DNA of 36,114 nt from DASSWB01 sp035705495 (GTDB lineage: Bacteria; Bacteroidota; Bacteroidia; Flavobacteriales; Flavobacteriaceae): assembly GCA_035705495.1 (NCBI GenBank), contig DASSWB010000137.1, forward strand, positions 1 through 36,114, in the 5' to 3' direction. The notes beneath the pieces were generated by a model, which did not search any database, was not told where the DNA came from, and worked only from the letters and a program-made list of their open reading frames with translations. The position numbers were made by a program, and so were the translations under genes. Shown here piece after piece: positions 7,852-15,892 of the stretch. Positions within the stretch are counted from its first letter, which is position 1. Every line of letters starts with the position of its first letter.

Positions 7852-8757
7852 TTAAAAATACCCCTGCCGCTTTCTATCTTCCATAGCGGTTTCGGAACGC
7901 TTGTCATCAGAACGATCGCCTCTTTCTGTCTTTCTCATTCCAGAAACTTCTTGGACAATTTTTTCCAATGTATCTGCATCTGATTCAATTCCACCAGTAA
8001 TCGTGATATCACCTAATGTTCTGAACCTGATTTTTTTCTTCACGACCTCTTCGTGTTCTTCCAATTTTAAAAATTCTGAAGTTGGAATCCACGAATCATT
8101 TCTCCAAACAACTTCCCTTTCATGGGCAAAATACAATGAAGGAATGCTGATGTTTTCTCTCTGAATATAACTCCACACATCCATTTCTGTCCAGTTACTA
8201 ATTGGGAAAGCCCTAAAATGTTCTCCCTGGAAACATTTTCCATTTAAGAGATTCCAAAGTTCGGGTCTTTGATTTTTTGGATCCCATTGGCCAAACTCGT
8301 CCCGATGCGAAAAAAATCTTTCTTTGGCCCTCGCTTTTTCTTCATCTCTACGACCACCTCCAATGGCACAATCAATTTTATTACTTTCTATCGCATCTAA
8401 TAAAGTGGTAATTTGAAGCGCATTCCTTGTCGCATTCTTACCCTTTTCCTCAGCAACACGATTCTGATCGATGGATTCCTGTACAGAACCAACAATCAGT
8501 CTAACTCCCAAAGATTTCACAAGATCATCCCGGAACTGAATCGTTTCGGGAAAATTATGTCCCGTGTCCACATGCATTAAGGCAAACGGAATTTTACTAG
8601 GGTAAAAAGCCTTTTCAGCCAAGTGTGTTACTAAGATCGAATCCTTTCCTCCTGAAAAAAGAATAACAGGATTTTCAAATTGAGCCCATACCTCACGTAG
8701 AATATAAATGGCTTCCGATTCCAATTCGTCCAGGTAATTTAAATAGTATTTATTCAT
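7852..8757 (-). CDS. cysD: Sulfate adenylyltransferase, catalytic subunit
   Basis: 301 residues, the PP-loop ATP pyrophosphatase-fold subunit that, with CysN, adenylates sulfate to APS. The PP-loop SGGKDS is at residues 35-40. HVDTGHNFPE, GGRRDEEKARAKER and the C-terminal RFRTLGD are family signatures, and length matches E. coli CysD. The start overlaps the stop of the upstream cysC by 4 bases (ATGA type), so the two are translationally coupled. In flavobacteria such genes can serve cysteine synthesis or glycan sulfation. The setting here favours sulfation. Confidence 0.96.
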   Translation of the reverse strand: MNKYYLNYLDELESEAIYILREVWAQFENPVILFSGGKDSILVTHLAEKAFYPSKIPFALMHVDTGHNFPETIQFRDDLVKSLGVRLIVGSVQESIDQNRVAEEKGKNATRNALQITTLLDAIESNKIDCAIGGGRRDEEKARAKERFFSHRDEFGQWDPKNQRPELWNLLNGKCFQGEHFRAFPISNWTEMDVWSYIQRENISIPSLYFAHEREVVWRNDSWIPTSEFLKLEEHEEVVKKKIRFRTLGDITITGGIESDADTLEKIVQEVSGMRKTERGDRSDDKRSETAMEDRKRQGYF

Positions 8758-9350
8758 TTTCTTCGGTTTATCTTCGGATTAATAAAGTCCATAATTTTAA
8801 TTACAGCTTCGTTTATACTTAATTCTTCTGTTTTTATAGTTATGTCCGGATTTTTAGGAGATTCATAGGGAGCGTTTATTCCTGTAAAATTTTTTATTTC
8901 CCCTGCACGTGCTTTTTTATACAATCCTTTAACATCCCGTCTTTCACATTCCTCCAACGAGGTATCAACAAAAATTTCTATAAATCTATCTTCTCCAATT
9001 ATCTTACGCATCATTTCACGATCCTTTTCCAAAGGGGCTATGAAAGCAGCAATTACTACTATTCCAGCATCCACAAAAAGTTTGCATACTTCGGCTATTC
9101 TACGTTGATTCTCACTTCTATCTTCTTCAGAAAAGCCAAGATTATTGTTCAACCCACCTCTAATATTATCCCCATCGAGTGTATAAGTATGGATGTTCTG
9201 CAAAAACAAATTCTTTTCCGCCAAATTGGCTAAGGTTGACTTTCCAGATCCGGAAAGTCCTGTAAACCATAAGACAAAAGCTTCATGACCCTTCAATTTC
9301 TGGCGCATTTCAGCAGTTATGTCGTATTCCTGCGGAATAATATTATTCAT
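8754..9350 (-). CDS. cysC: Adenylylsulfate (APS) kinase
   Basis: 198 residues. It phosphorylates APS to PAPS, the universal sulfate donor. P-loop GLSGSGKST at residues 31-39, DGDNIRGGLNNNLGF with the APS-binding residues, then RIAEVCKLF, FIAP and the lid segment GLYKKARAGEIKNFTGI are all typical. PAPS can feed PAPS reductase or sulfotransferases, and no cysH or cysI is nearby. It overlaps the upstream DUF2061 gene by 8 bases and cysD by 4, so the trio is one tight operon. Confidence 0.96.
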   Translation of the reverse strand: MNNIIPQEYDITAEMRQKLKGHEAFVLWFTGLSGSGKSTLANLAEKNLFLQNIHTYTLDGDNIRGGLNNNLGFSEEDRSENQRRIAEVCKLFVDAGIVVIAAFIAPLEKDREMMRKIIGEDRFIEIFVDTSLEECERRDVKGLYKKARAGEIKNFTGINAPYESPKNPDITIKTEELSINEAVIKIMDFINPKINRRK

Positions 9351-9789
9351 TTATTACTGTGTTTTTTTTCTTTCTTCTATTTTCAACTCCAAAATCAATT
9401 TTGTACCACGCCCTTTCATGAAGGTAATATAAAACCATTTTGGTGACCACCTCAACCAATCCAATTTTTAAACCTGTCATGGCATTTCCAGAAATAATCC
9501 ATGCCAACAACATTGTGTCTATCGTTCCTATAATCCGCCAACTTATTGATTTAAAAACATGTCGTAAATGACTGGTTGCGTTTAATCCTAAACCAAATTT
9601 TATTTTAAACCAAACCCGTTCATGACAATAATACAACAGCATTTTTGTAACAACCTCAGCACCTCCAATTTTTAAGGCAGTAAGGGGATCTCCAGAAATT
9701 ATCCAAGATAAAATAATGGTGTCTATGGTACCAACGAACCTCCAAGTTACGGTTTTTACAACATGTCTTTTTCTTGAATCATCTCCCAT
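9343..9789 (-). CDS. Duplicated DUF2061 membrane protein
   Basis: 148 residues made of two copies of the same ~65-residue unit: KTVTWRFVGTIDTIILSWI and KSISWRIIGTIDTMLLAWI, each followed by a GG/GLVEVVTKMxLYYxHERxW block. Each copy has two short hydrophobic segments, so about four membrane passes are expected. DUF2061 proteins have no proven role but are often found next to cysC, cysN and cysD genes. Here the gene overlaps cysC by 8 bases, which supports a role tied to sulfate activation or uptake. The internal duplication is clear by eye. The function remains unknown. Confidence 0.85.
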   Translation of the reverse strand: MGDDSRKRHVVKTVTWRFVGTIDTIILSWIISGDPLTALKIGGAEVVTKMLLYYCHERVWFKIKFGLGLNATSHLRHVFKSISWRIIGTIDTMLLAWIISGNAMTGLKIGLVEVVTKMVLYYLHERAWYKIDFGVENRRKKKNTVINE

Positions 9790-9819
9790 ATAAACTAGCG
9801 TATATAAGCTTTATAAAAT

Positions 9820-10167
9820 TTAACTTCGTTGATAATCATCTTCAATTCGCACGATATCATCTTCTCCAAAATAAGTACCATGCTGAACTTCGATGAACAC
9901 TAATTTCTCTTTCGTAGGATTTTCTATCCTGTGTTTTGCCCCCAGAGGAATAATGGCAACTTCTCCCGTTTTGTAATCCTTTACCTCACCATCTAAAGTC
10001 ACACGGCCCATTCCTTTTACCATCGTCCAAACTTCCGCTCTTTTATGATGATATTGGTAAGATAACCTTCCGCCGGGATTTACTTCAATCCTTTTGACTT
10101 TATACGCCTCATTATCTTCGAGTACCCAATATTGGCCCCAAGGCCTGATATCATGCTCCATTTTCAA
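9820..10167 (-). CDS. Stand-alone mannose-6-phosphate isomerase (type II) cupin
   Basis: 115 residues that match the C-terminal isomerase domain of bifunctional ManC/AlgA enzymes: RPWGQYWVLED at the start, then VKRIEVNPGGRLSYQYHHKRAE with the metal-binding histidines, WTMVKGMGRVTLDG, and FIEVQHGTYFGEDDIVRIEDDY. It should interconvert fructose-6-phosphate and mannose-6-phosphate in the GDP-mannose pathway. Its start overlaps the stop of the guanylyltransferase gene by 4 bases, so the two halves of the usual fused enzyme are made as separate but coupled chains. Confidence 0.88.
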   Translation of the reverse strand: MKMEHDIRPWGQYWVLEDNEAYKVKRIEVNPGGRLSYQYHHKRAEVWTMVKGMGRVTLDGEVKDYKTGEVAIIPLGAKHRIENPTKEKLVFIEVQHGTYFGEDDIVRIEDDYQRS

Positions 10168-11162
10168 TCGATTAAATTAGACTTCTGATTTTCCAATTCT
10201 TGATAAATATTTTTTACATCCTGAGATGATTCCCGCTTCAAAATAAGATTGGCATCATTCGTAGCTACAAAAATGCAATTTTCAACTCCAATAAATTTGG
10301 TGAATTTTTGAGAACCAATTACAATATTTCCATTTTGATCAATAGGATAATCTTGATCCCTCAAATAATCATACACTGCTTCAAAACTCCCCATATCACT
10401 CCATTCAAAATCTGCGGCAACAACTTTTATCTTATCGCTCTTTTCCATTACGGCATAATCCACACTAATAGAGGGTATCTCCATGGATGATTCAAACTCG
10501 AGTTCAGCATTCTGGGCCTTCTTCCAAGCTTCTTGGGATTTTTGAAAAACCTCTGGAACGTATTTCTGCATTTCTTCTAAAAACACTCCCGCCTTAAAGC
10601 AAAACATTCCGCTGTTCCACAAAAACTTTTTTGAATTCAAAAATTCCAATGCTGTTTCTCTATTGGGCTTTTCACGAAACGAAATCACATTTTCCAAGTC
10701 GTGTTCAATATAACCGTATCCCGTCTCTGGTTTTGTAGGTTTCACTCCAAAGGTAACAATTGCATCATCGGAGGCTAACTCTATTGCCCTGTTAATCGCT
10801 TTATCATATGCGGCACCTTCTTTTATAATATGATCTGCAGGAGTCACAATTAAAATATCCTCCGGGTCAGCGGCAAATGCGGCAAATGCAATAGCAGGCG
10901 CAGTATTTCTGGGCGTCGCTTCTATTATATTCAAATTATCCTCAACACCCAATTTCCTCAGACTTTCTTCCGAAAGATGATGGTTATCCTTATTTCCCAC
11001 AACGATCAGTTTATTCGCAAACCGCTGGTTCCTTTTCACTGCCAACTCGAATAGAGAAAAGTCAGCGAATAGATTCAAGTACTGTTTTGGTCTAGATTTT
11101 CTCGAAAGTGGCCATAATCGGCTGCCCACTCCTCCGGTAAGTATTACGTGAAATATGCTCAT
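10164..11162 (-). CDS. manC: Mannose-1-phosphate guanylyltransferase
   Basis: 332 residues from the chosen start. It makes GDP-mannose from mannose-1-phosphate and GTP. The N-terminus IFHVILTGGVGSRLWPLSR with RPKQYL is the nucleotidyltransferase signature. TPADHII, GVKPTKPETGYGYIE, FREKP and the WNSGMFCF block follow in order, as in ManC. The frame is open for 26 more codons upstream, but those residues (MLFFGSSFWDL and so on) are not part of the family, so I start at the ATG at 11162. A good -7 box at 11284-11291 would leave a long leader with this start, so the longer form is not fully excluded. The fused cupin domain of longer homologues is absent and encoded by the next gene. Confidence 0.93.
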   Translation of the reverse strand: MSIFHVILTGGVGSRLWPLSRKSRPKQYLNLFADFSLFELAVKRNQRFANKLIVVGNKDNHHLSEESLRKLGVEDNLNIIEATPRNTAPAIAFAAFAADPEDILIVTPADHIIKEGAAYDKAINRAIELASDDAIVTFGVKPTKPETGYGYIEHDLENVISFREKPNRETALEFLNSKKFLWNSGMFCFKAGVFLEEMQKYVPEVFQKSQEAWKKAQNAELEFESSMEIPSISVDYAVMEKSDKIKVVAADFEWSDMGSFEAVYDYLRDQDYPIDQNGNIVIGSQKFTKFIGVENCIFVATNDANLILKRESSQDVKNIYQELENQKSNLID

Positions 11163-11283
11163 TTTCGCTTTATTGTCTATTCCTGCCATTTCATGGCTTC
11201 GCCGCTGCAAGTCCCAAAAAGAACTTCCAAAAAACAGCAATTATTCTATAAATCCTTTAAATATAGGTGATTCACAAAAGTGG

Positions 11284-11291
11284 CAAAAGTA
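11284..11291 (-). promoter_or_regulatory. Possible internal -7 promoter element upstream of manC
   Basis: On the minus strand TACTTTTG matches the Bacteroidota -7 consensus TAnnTTTG. No clear TTG element is seen about 20 bases upstream. It lies in the 155-base gap after the upxY gene and could give a second transcript starting near 11280. Confidence 0.35.
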
Positions 11292-11395
11292 AAAAAACGG
11301 TTTGTATTTAAGGTGTTTATTAGCTGTAAATTTTTTAACATTTAAGATTCTTACCAATTGTGTATCGAAAAAGCAAAAACAACCGGCTATACATT

Positions 11396-11863
11396 TTAAA
11401 TTTTCATTTTAATGTTAATGATAAAGCCCAAATTGGAAAGAACCAATCGCATTCGATTTTTCCCGACTTCCTTTACCATAGCTTCCTGATTTTTGAATGC
11501 TCCTTCTTCCAATATGATTTTATCCCCTGGAGCATACTTCGAAATTCTCATCTCTTCTAAATCCTCTCTCCCCAACCAGTCCTTTATTACTTTTATTTCT
11601 TCATCTTTTACAACGGCCGGTTTCCCCAACCAAAAGAGATACCTTACAATCCCATTGACCAAGAACACGCGATCTCTTTCAGATTCCTCCAGATTGACAA
11701 AAACATAAGATTTAAAAAGCGGAACCGAGACTTTCTTTTTTCTATCGCTCCATTGTCTTATTTCCGTTATTAAAGGACAAAATACATTGATTCCAAGTGC
11801 TTCCAAAGATTTTGTTACCTCCTTCTCGGCTTTTGGTTTTGTATATAAAACGTACCAGGGCAT
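11396..11863 (-). CDS. UpxY/RfaH-like transcription antiterminator (NusG family)
   Basis: 155 residues. The NusG N-terminal domain opens with PWYVLYTKPKAEKEV, contains LFKSYVFVNL and VRYLFWLGKPAVV, and is followed by a KOW-type C-terminal part (APGDKIILEEGAF with a glutamate-rich turn). In Bacteroidota such UpxY proteins are the first gene of capsule or exopolysaccharide operons and help RNA polymerase read through them. That is the position here: first gene of a leftward run of about 12 kb. The C-terminus is short and ends just after LGFIINIKMKI. The regulatory target inferred is its own operon. Confidence 0.85.
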   Translation of the reverse strand: MPWYVLYTKPKAEKEVTKSLEALGINVFCPLITEIRQWSDRKKKVSVPLFKSYVFVNLEESERDRVFLVNGIVRYLFWLGKPAVVKDEEIKVIKDWLGREDLEEMRISKYAPGDKIILEEGAFKNQEAMVKEVGKNRMRLVLSNLGFIINIKMKI

Positions 11864-11904
11864 TTACTGATTTTTGAAGTAAGGAATATTTATTTAAAAA
11901 CATC

Positions 11905-11934
11905 CAAAGATAATTCGCGATAAAATTAGTCAAG
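11905..11934 (-). promoter_or_regulatory. Promoter of the polysaccharide operon (upxY)
   Basis: On the minus strand a -33 element TTG at 11931-11933 and a -7 box TATCTTTG at 11905-11912 are 18 bases apart, close to the Bacteroidota consensus TTG-N19-TAnnTTTG. Transcription would begin near 11900, giving a leader of roughly 35-40 bases before the upxY start. The rest of the 284-base gap to the divergent kinase gene is AT-rich with no other clear signal. The kinase promoter could not be placed with confidence. Confidence 0.55.
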
Positions 11935-12147
11935 TTTGGGACTTGATCCCTAAATTTAAAAATTCTTTCGATTAACAGCTCAAAAATTCAGACGAATAGT
12001 ACGCAGTTCGAAAAAATCTTCCCAATAAAACCAAAAATTAGATGGTATTGTAATATTTCTTGAAATAATTCAATACAATTACAAAATGTGAATTGCAGAA
12101 AAACCTCTTTTATCTTTTTTGTAATTTAGCACTCCTACTATAAAACT

Positions 12148-13389
12148 ATGTTCAGAGAAAACGAAAATCTTTTCAATGTTCTTTTTGAAGCTGCTTCAGA
12201 AGGGATTATTGTTGTTGATGAAAGTCAACTTATTGTGGCGAGTAATATTGCCGCCGAAAAAATGTTTGGCTACGAAAAAGGCACGCTGAACGGAAAACCT
12301 TTGAACATCTTGATTCCGCCCCGATATAAACCTGCGCATCCAAAACATTTTGAAGGTTTCATGGAACACAGCGAAAAACGGCAAATGGGTCATGGCCGGG
12401 ATTTATTCGGAATAAAAAAAGACGGAACCGAATTTCCCGTTGAAGCAGGATTGAATCCTTTTAAAATGGGTGAGAAACAATATGTCATGTCATTAATTAT
12501 TGACATTTCCGTCCGAAAAGAAACCCAAAGACAAATTAGGGAGCTTAACAGTGAACTGGAAGGTAAGATTAAAGTCCGCACCAAAGAATTGGAGGAGAGC
12601 ATTGGCAAACTTCAAAAAGTCAACCTCAGTCTAGAACAGGAAATTAAAAGACGCAAGGAAGCCGAAAACAAAATAAAAAACGCACTGCAGAAGGAAAAAG
12701 AGCTTAACGAACTCAAAACAAAATTTCTTTCCATGGTTTCGCACGAATTTAAAACACCTTTAAGTGGGATTTTGACTTCGGTGATGCTTGCCGGTAAATA
12801 TAAATTGGAAGATCAACAGGACAAACGTGATAAACATTTCAACACGATTCGGAACAAGGTGCATTATCTGGATAATATCTTGAACGATTTCCTTTCCATA
12901 GAACGTTTTGAGAGTGGAAAAGTCAATTATAAATTCACCACTTTCAGTTTGAGCCGTTTGATAAACGAAGTGGTTTACAACGCAAATGTAACTTTAAAAA
13001 GCGGACAAGAAATCCAGTATCCGCAGCATATTGAGCACATCACATTACATCAGGACGAGAAAATATTGGAATTGGTCTTGTCGAATTTATTGAGCAATGC
13101 CATTAAATATTCTCCTGAAAATTCCCTGATTAAATTTGAGATCAATCAAGAAGGCAAAAACCTTATTTTCGAAATCACAGATGAAGGTATTGGGATTCCG
13201 GAGAAAGATCAGAAACATATTTTTGAGCGATATTTCCGAGCCGAAAATGCTTTGCTGAACCAAGGGACCGGGATTGGTTTGAACATTGCCAAAGTCCATT
13301 TGGAAAATTTGGGTGGAAACATGAGTTTTAGCAGCGTTGAAAACAAAGGTTCAAAATTTAGGGTGGAATTGCCAATGAACAAGGAATAG
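12148..13389 (+). CDS. Soluble PAS-domain sensor histidine kinase
   Basis: 413 residues with no membrane segment, so it should sense a cytoplasmic signal. A PAS domain covers about residues 8-120 (LFEAASEGIIVVDESQ, AEKMFGYEKGTLNGKPL). A charged coiled coil spans about 125-190. The HisKA domain carries the phospho-acceptor H199 in SMVSHEFKTPLSG. The ATPase domain has the N box SNLLSNAIKYS, the G1 box DEGIGIP and the G2 box GTGIGLNIAK (from residue 373). The next gene, 20 bases downstream, is a response regulator, surely its partner. A haem or NO ligand for the PAS domain is possible given the island, but no specific ligand residue can be claimed. Confidence 0.93.
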   Translation: MFRENENLFNVLFEAASEGIIVVDESQLIVASNIAAEKMFGYEKGTLNGKPLNILIPPRYKPAHPKHFEGFMEHSEKRQMGHGRDLFGIKKDGTEFPVEAGLNPFKMGEKQYVMSLIIDISVRKETQRQIRELNSELEGKIKVRTKELEESIGKLQKVNLSLEQEIKRRKEAENKIKNALQKEKELNELKTKFLSMVSHEFKTPLSGILTSVMLAGKYKLEDQQDKRDKHFNTIRNKVHYLDNILNDFLSIERFESGKVNYKFTTFSLSRLINEVVYNANVTLKSGQEIQYPQHIEHITLHQDEKILELVLSNLLSNAIKYSPENSLIKFEINQEGKNLIFEITDEGIGIPEKDQKHIFERYFRAENALLNQGTGIGLNIAKVHLENLGGNMSFSSVENKGSKFRVELPMNKE

Positions 13390-13409
13390 TCCACAAAAAA
13401 ACAAAAAAA

Positions 13410-14456
13410 ATGACAAAAATTTTATTTATAGAAGACGATACGGTGGTAAGGGAAAACACCGCCGAATTATTGGAACTTTCAGATTATCACGTTACTACTG
13501 CCGCCAACGGAAAACAAGGTGTTGAGCTGGCAAAAAACCTCATCCCCGATATTATTATTTGCGATATCATGATGCCCGAAATGGATGGCTATGGTGTTTT
13601 GGAAAACCTATCCAAAAACCCAGATACGCAGCAAATCCCTTTCATTTTTTTATCTGCAAAAACAGAACATAAAGACATACGTAGAGGCATGGATTTGGGC
13701 GCCGACGATTATCTAACCAAGCCTTTTGAGGAAGAAGATTTGATCAATGCCATTGAGAGTCGGTTGGCGAAAGTGGCCATCCTGAAAAAAATCAATGCTG
13801 AAAAACCAAAGACGCAACCTGAAGTTGAAAAAATCAATGACCTAAACGACTTACGGGAAATTATGCGTCAGTTTGAATTGCAGACTTTCAAAGCAGGTGA
13901 AAGTATTTACGAAGAAGGCAAACAGAACAATTATTTTTTCATGCTTGAAAAAGGGGTGGTGAAAAACCACAGAATGGATGCGTACGGAAAAGAATTGATT
14001 ACTTCTATTTATAAAGAAGGTGATTTTTTCGGGCAGACTTCATTTAGCAAGCACAGCACTTATGAAGAATATGCCACGGCAATGGAAGAAACCAAAGTTT
14101 ACGCGGCTACAAAAGAAGAATTTCGTGATATTCTGGCAAAAAACAACAAAATCACTTTGGACTTGATCGATGTTTTGGGTGAAAACATTTCCGGCATCAA
14201 AGAACAACTTTTGGAAATGGCTTATGGCTCGGTTAGAAAGAAAACTGCACGTACTATTTTATTGTTTTCCCAAAAAATACGTCGCTACCCCATGCAAAGC
14301 ATTCGCATTTCACGCAGCGATTTGGCCAGCGTGGCAGGAATGGCACCCGAAAGTCTGATCAGGACACTTTCAGATTTCAAAAAAGAAGGACTTATAGAAA
14401 TAGAAGGCAGGAACATCAAAATTTTGGATGTGGAAGCCTTGAAGCGAATTGGGTGA
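13410..14456 (+). CDS. Response regulator fused to a CRP/FNR-type sensor and DNA-binding module
   Basis: 348 residues with an uncommon domain order. Receiver domain at 1-120 with D9/D10, phospho-acceptor D52 (CDIMMPEMDG), S82 and K104. A cyclic-nucleotide-binding-like beta-roll spans about 150-265 (FKAGESIYEEGKQNNYFFML, EGDFFGQTSF). A Crp-type winged helix lies at about 280-345, with the recognition helix in MAPESLIRTL. The E and R spaced as in ESLIR match the residues that read TGA half-sites in CRP and FNR, while the arginine used by CRP just before the E is absent. It is probably phosphorylated by the kinase 20 bases upstream. It is a candidate binder of the TGA-N6-TCA sites in this island. 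Confidence 0.92.
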   Translation: MTKILFIEDDTVVRENTAELLELSDYHVTTAANGKQGVELAKNLIPDIIICDIMMPEMDGYGVLENLSKNPDTQQIPFIFLSAKTEHKDIRRGMDLGADDYLTKPFEEEDLINAIESRLAKVAILKKINAEKPKTQPEVEKINDLNDLREIMRQFELQTFKAGESIYEEGKQNNYFFMLEKGVVKNHRMDAYGKELITSIYKEGDFFGQTSFSKHSTYEEYATAMEETKVYAATKEEFRDILAKNNKITLDLIDVLGENISGIKEQLLEMAYGSVRKKTARTILLFSQKIRRYPMQSIRISRSDLASVAGMAPESLIRTLSDFKKEGLIEIEGRNIKILDVEALKRIG

Positions 14457-14522
14457 AAAAAAGTCTTTCCCAAATGCCCTTACCTCCACCTCTCCCCAAG
14501 GGAGACGAGCTATGTTTCTTAA

Positions 14523-14748
14523 CGTCATTGCGAGAAGGCGATAGCCGACGTGGCAATCTGTTGCTATTAAAGTGGAATTTCACTCGCCAAACATGTTAAC
14601 AATTATCCCATTAATCGAGAAACAGATTGCCGCACCTCATACCTCGGCTCGCAATGACAGGTTAACAATAAACTAATCAACCCATTAACCAATCCACCTA
14701 TTTACTAAAAACAGATTGCCACGCTCCGTGCCTCCGCTCGCAATGACA
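14523..14748. repeat. REP-like inverted repeats in the gap before uspA
   Basis: The 402-base gap between the response regulator and uspA holds no gene. One copy of a dispersed element reads CGTCATTGCGAG and ends GTGGCAATCTGT (14523-14561). Two inverted copies, beginning ACAGATTGCC and ending CGCAATGACA, lie at 14622-14659 and 14711-14748. Inner parts vary. Such copies can pair as large hairpins and resemble the extragenic palindromes seen in many bacterial genomes. A fragment of the same element is at 28658-28678. Confidence 0.75.
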
Positions 14749-14794
14749 TTTTCAAACAAATCAATCAATGAAACACATTAACTTGAACATAAAC

Positions 14795-14837
14795 TGATTT
14801 CAGTCATTTTTCGCGGGGGGCTTCTGAATTAAATTTG
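14795..14837 (+). promoter_or_regulatory. uspA promoter with CRP/FNR-type operator
   Basis: Operator TGATTTCAGTCA at 14795-14806 (TGA-N6-TCA, centre 14800.5) and a perfect -7 box TAAATTTG at 14830-14837 (centre 14833.5), exactly 33 bp apart. No TTG -33 element is present, which fits a promoter that depends on an activator. The same layout recurs at five other promoters of the island. Confidence 0.65.
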
Positions 14838-14858
14838 CCTTTAATTTAGAAGTGGATC

Positions 14859-15665
14859 ATGATGAATATATTGTTGCCAACAGATTTTTCGGACAATGCA
14901 AAGAACGCGGCTATTTATGCCATGCAACTTTTTCGCGAGGTGCCTTGTCATTTTCACCTTCTTCATGTTTTGCAAATTCCCATTGGAGCCGTTGGTTCCA
15001 ATCACGTCCAGATGTCGTCTGGCGTCAAGCAACAATTCGATTTGCTGCTGGACTTTTTAAACAGCATCAAACCAAATCCGGAACATCAGTTTCATGTGTC
15101 TTTTAAAACGAATTTTCTTTTGGAAGCCGTCAGGCAGCAAGTTCAGGAGAAAAATATCGACTTGATTTTAATGGGAACCAAAGGAGCAACCAATGCCGGT
15201 GCTTCGGTTATTGGTAAAAACACATCTGATGTGATGATGAAAGTAAAATGCCCTGTTTTGGCAATTTCCGAAAACGCGGTTTTCAACGGTCATCGGGAGG
15301 TGCTTTTCCCAACCGATTACAAAGTGAGCTACGGCGGAAAGATGTTGAGCACGCTGCTCGATTTCATTTCAATGTCCAAAGCTTCGGTGAATATTCTTGA
15401 AATTTTTAATTCGGAAAAAGAACCGACCAATGAGCAAGGTTCGAATAAAATTTTCCTTCAGAATTCATTTTTGCCGAACACAATGCGTACTCAAACTTAT
15501 TATCGAACCAAAGATGATTTCTCAAAGGTTTTGCAGTCTAATCATAAGGTGGACATGATTGTTTTAGCCGCCAAAAACCTCGACATCTGTTATAAACTTC
15601 TGAATCATCAGCAAAACGATCCCATTACTTTCATTAACAAATTACCACTCTTGGTGCTGCACTAG
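14859..15665 (+). CDS. Universal stress protein (tandem UspA-type)
   Basis: 268 residues, two UspA-like halves. The first half is typical: MNILLPTDFSDNAKNAAIYAM at the start, then LILMGTKGA with the nucleotide-binding G-rich segment NAGASVIGKNTSDVMMKVKCPVLAI. The second half (from VLFPTDYKVSYGG) is more degenerate and lacks a clear GxxG loop. Two ATGs stand side by side at 14859 and 14862 and either could be used. UspA proteins bind ATP and help cells cope with stress and lack of oxygen. The promoter immediately upstream carries the island's operator, so it is probably induced together with the NO-detoxifying genes. Confidence 0.88.
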   Translation: MMNILLPTDFSDNAKNAAIYAMQLFREVPCHFHLLHVLQIPIGAVGSNHVQMSSGVKQQFDLLLDFLNSIKPNPEHQFHVSFKTNFLLEAVRQQVQEKNIDLILMGTKGATNAGASVIGKNTSDVMMKVKCPVLAISENAVFNGHREVLFPTDYKVSYGGKMLSTLLDFISMSKASVNILEIFNSEKEPTNEQGSNKIFLQNSFLPNTMRTQTYYRTKDDFSKVLQSNHKVDMIVLAAKNLDICYKLLNHQQNDPITFINKLPLLVLH

Positions 15666-15814
15666 AGACAGATTTTTTTTCAGAATAAAAAATTGTCTTG
15701 TTTTCAGAAAAGAACAAGTCTCTATTCTATTTCCTTTCATCGGAAGCGGTCTTTTATATTAAATCCGAAATGACTGATTAAAAACCTGAAATCCTGAAAA
15801 AGAAACACCATATA

Positions 15815-15857
15815 TGACCTTGCTCATAAGCTGAAAGGGAAGATATTCGGAATTTTG
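15815..15857 (+). promoter_or_regulatory. ric promoter with CRP/FNR-type operator
   Basis: Operator TGACCTTGCTCA at 15815-15826. With flanks the palindrome is longer, TATGA-N6-TCATA (15813-15828, centre 15820.5). A -7 box GAATTTTG lies at 15850-15857 (centre 15853.5), one mismatch from TAnnTTTG, and is exactly 33 bp away. It probably serves ric and, by read-through, the NO reductase. Confidence 0.6.
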
Positions 15858-15892
15858 CATAAGAAAATAGAAACCAAATTAAATCATTTATC

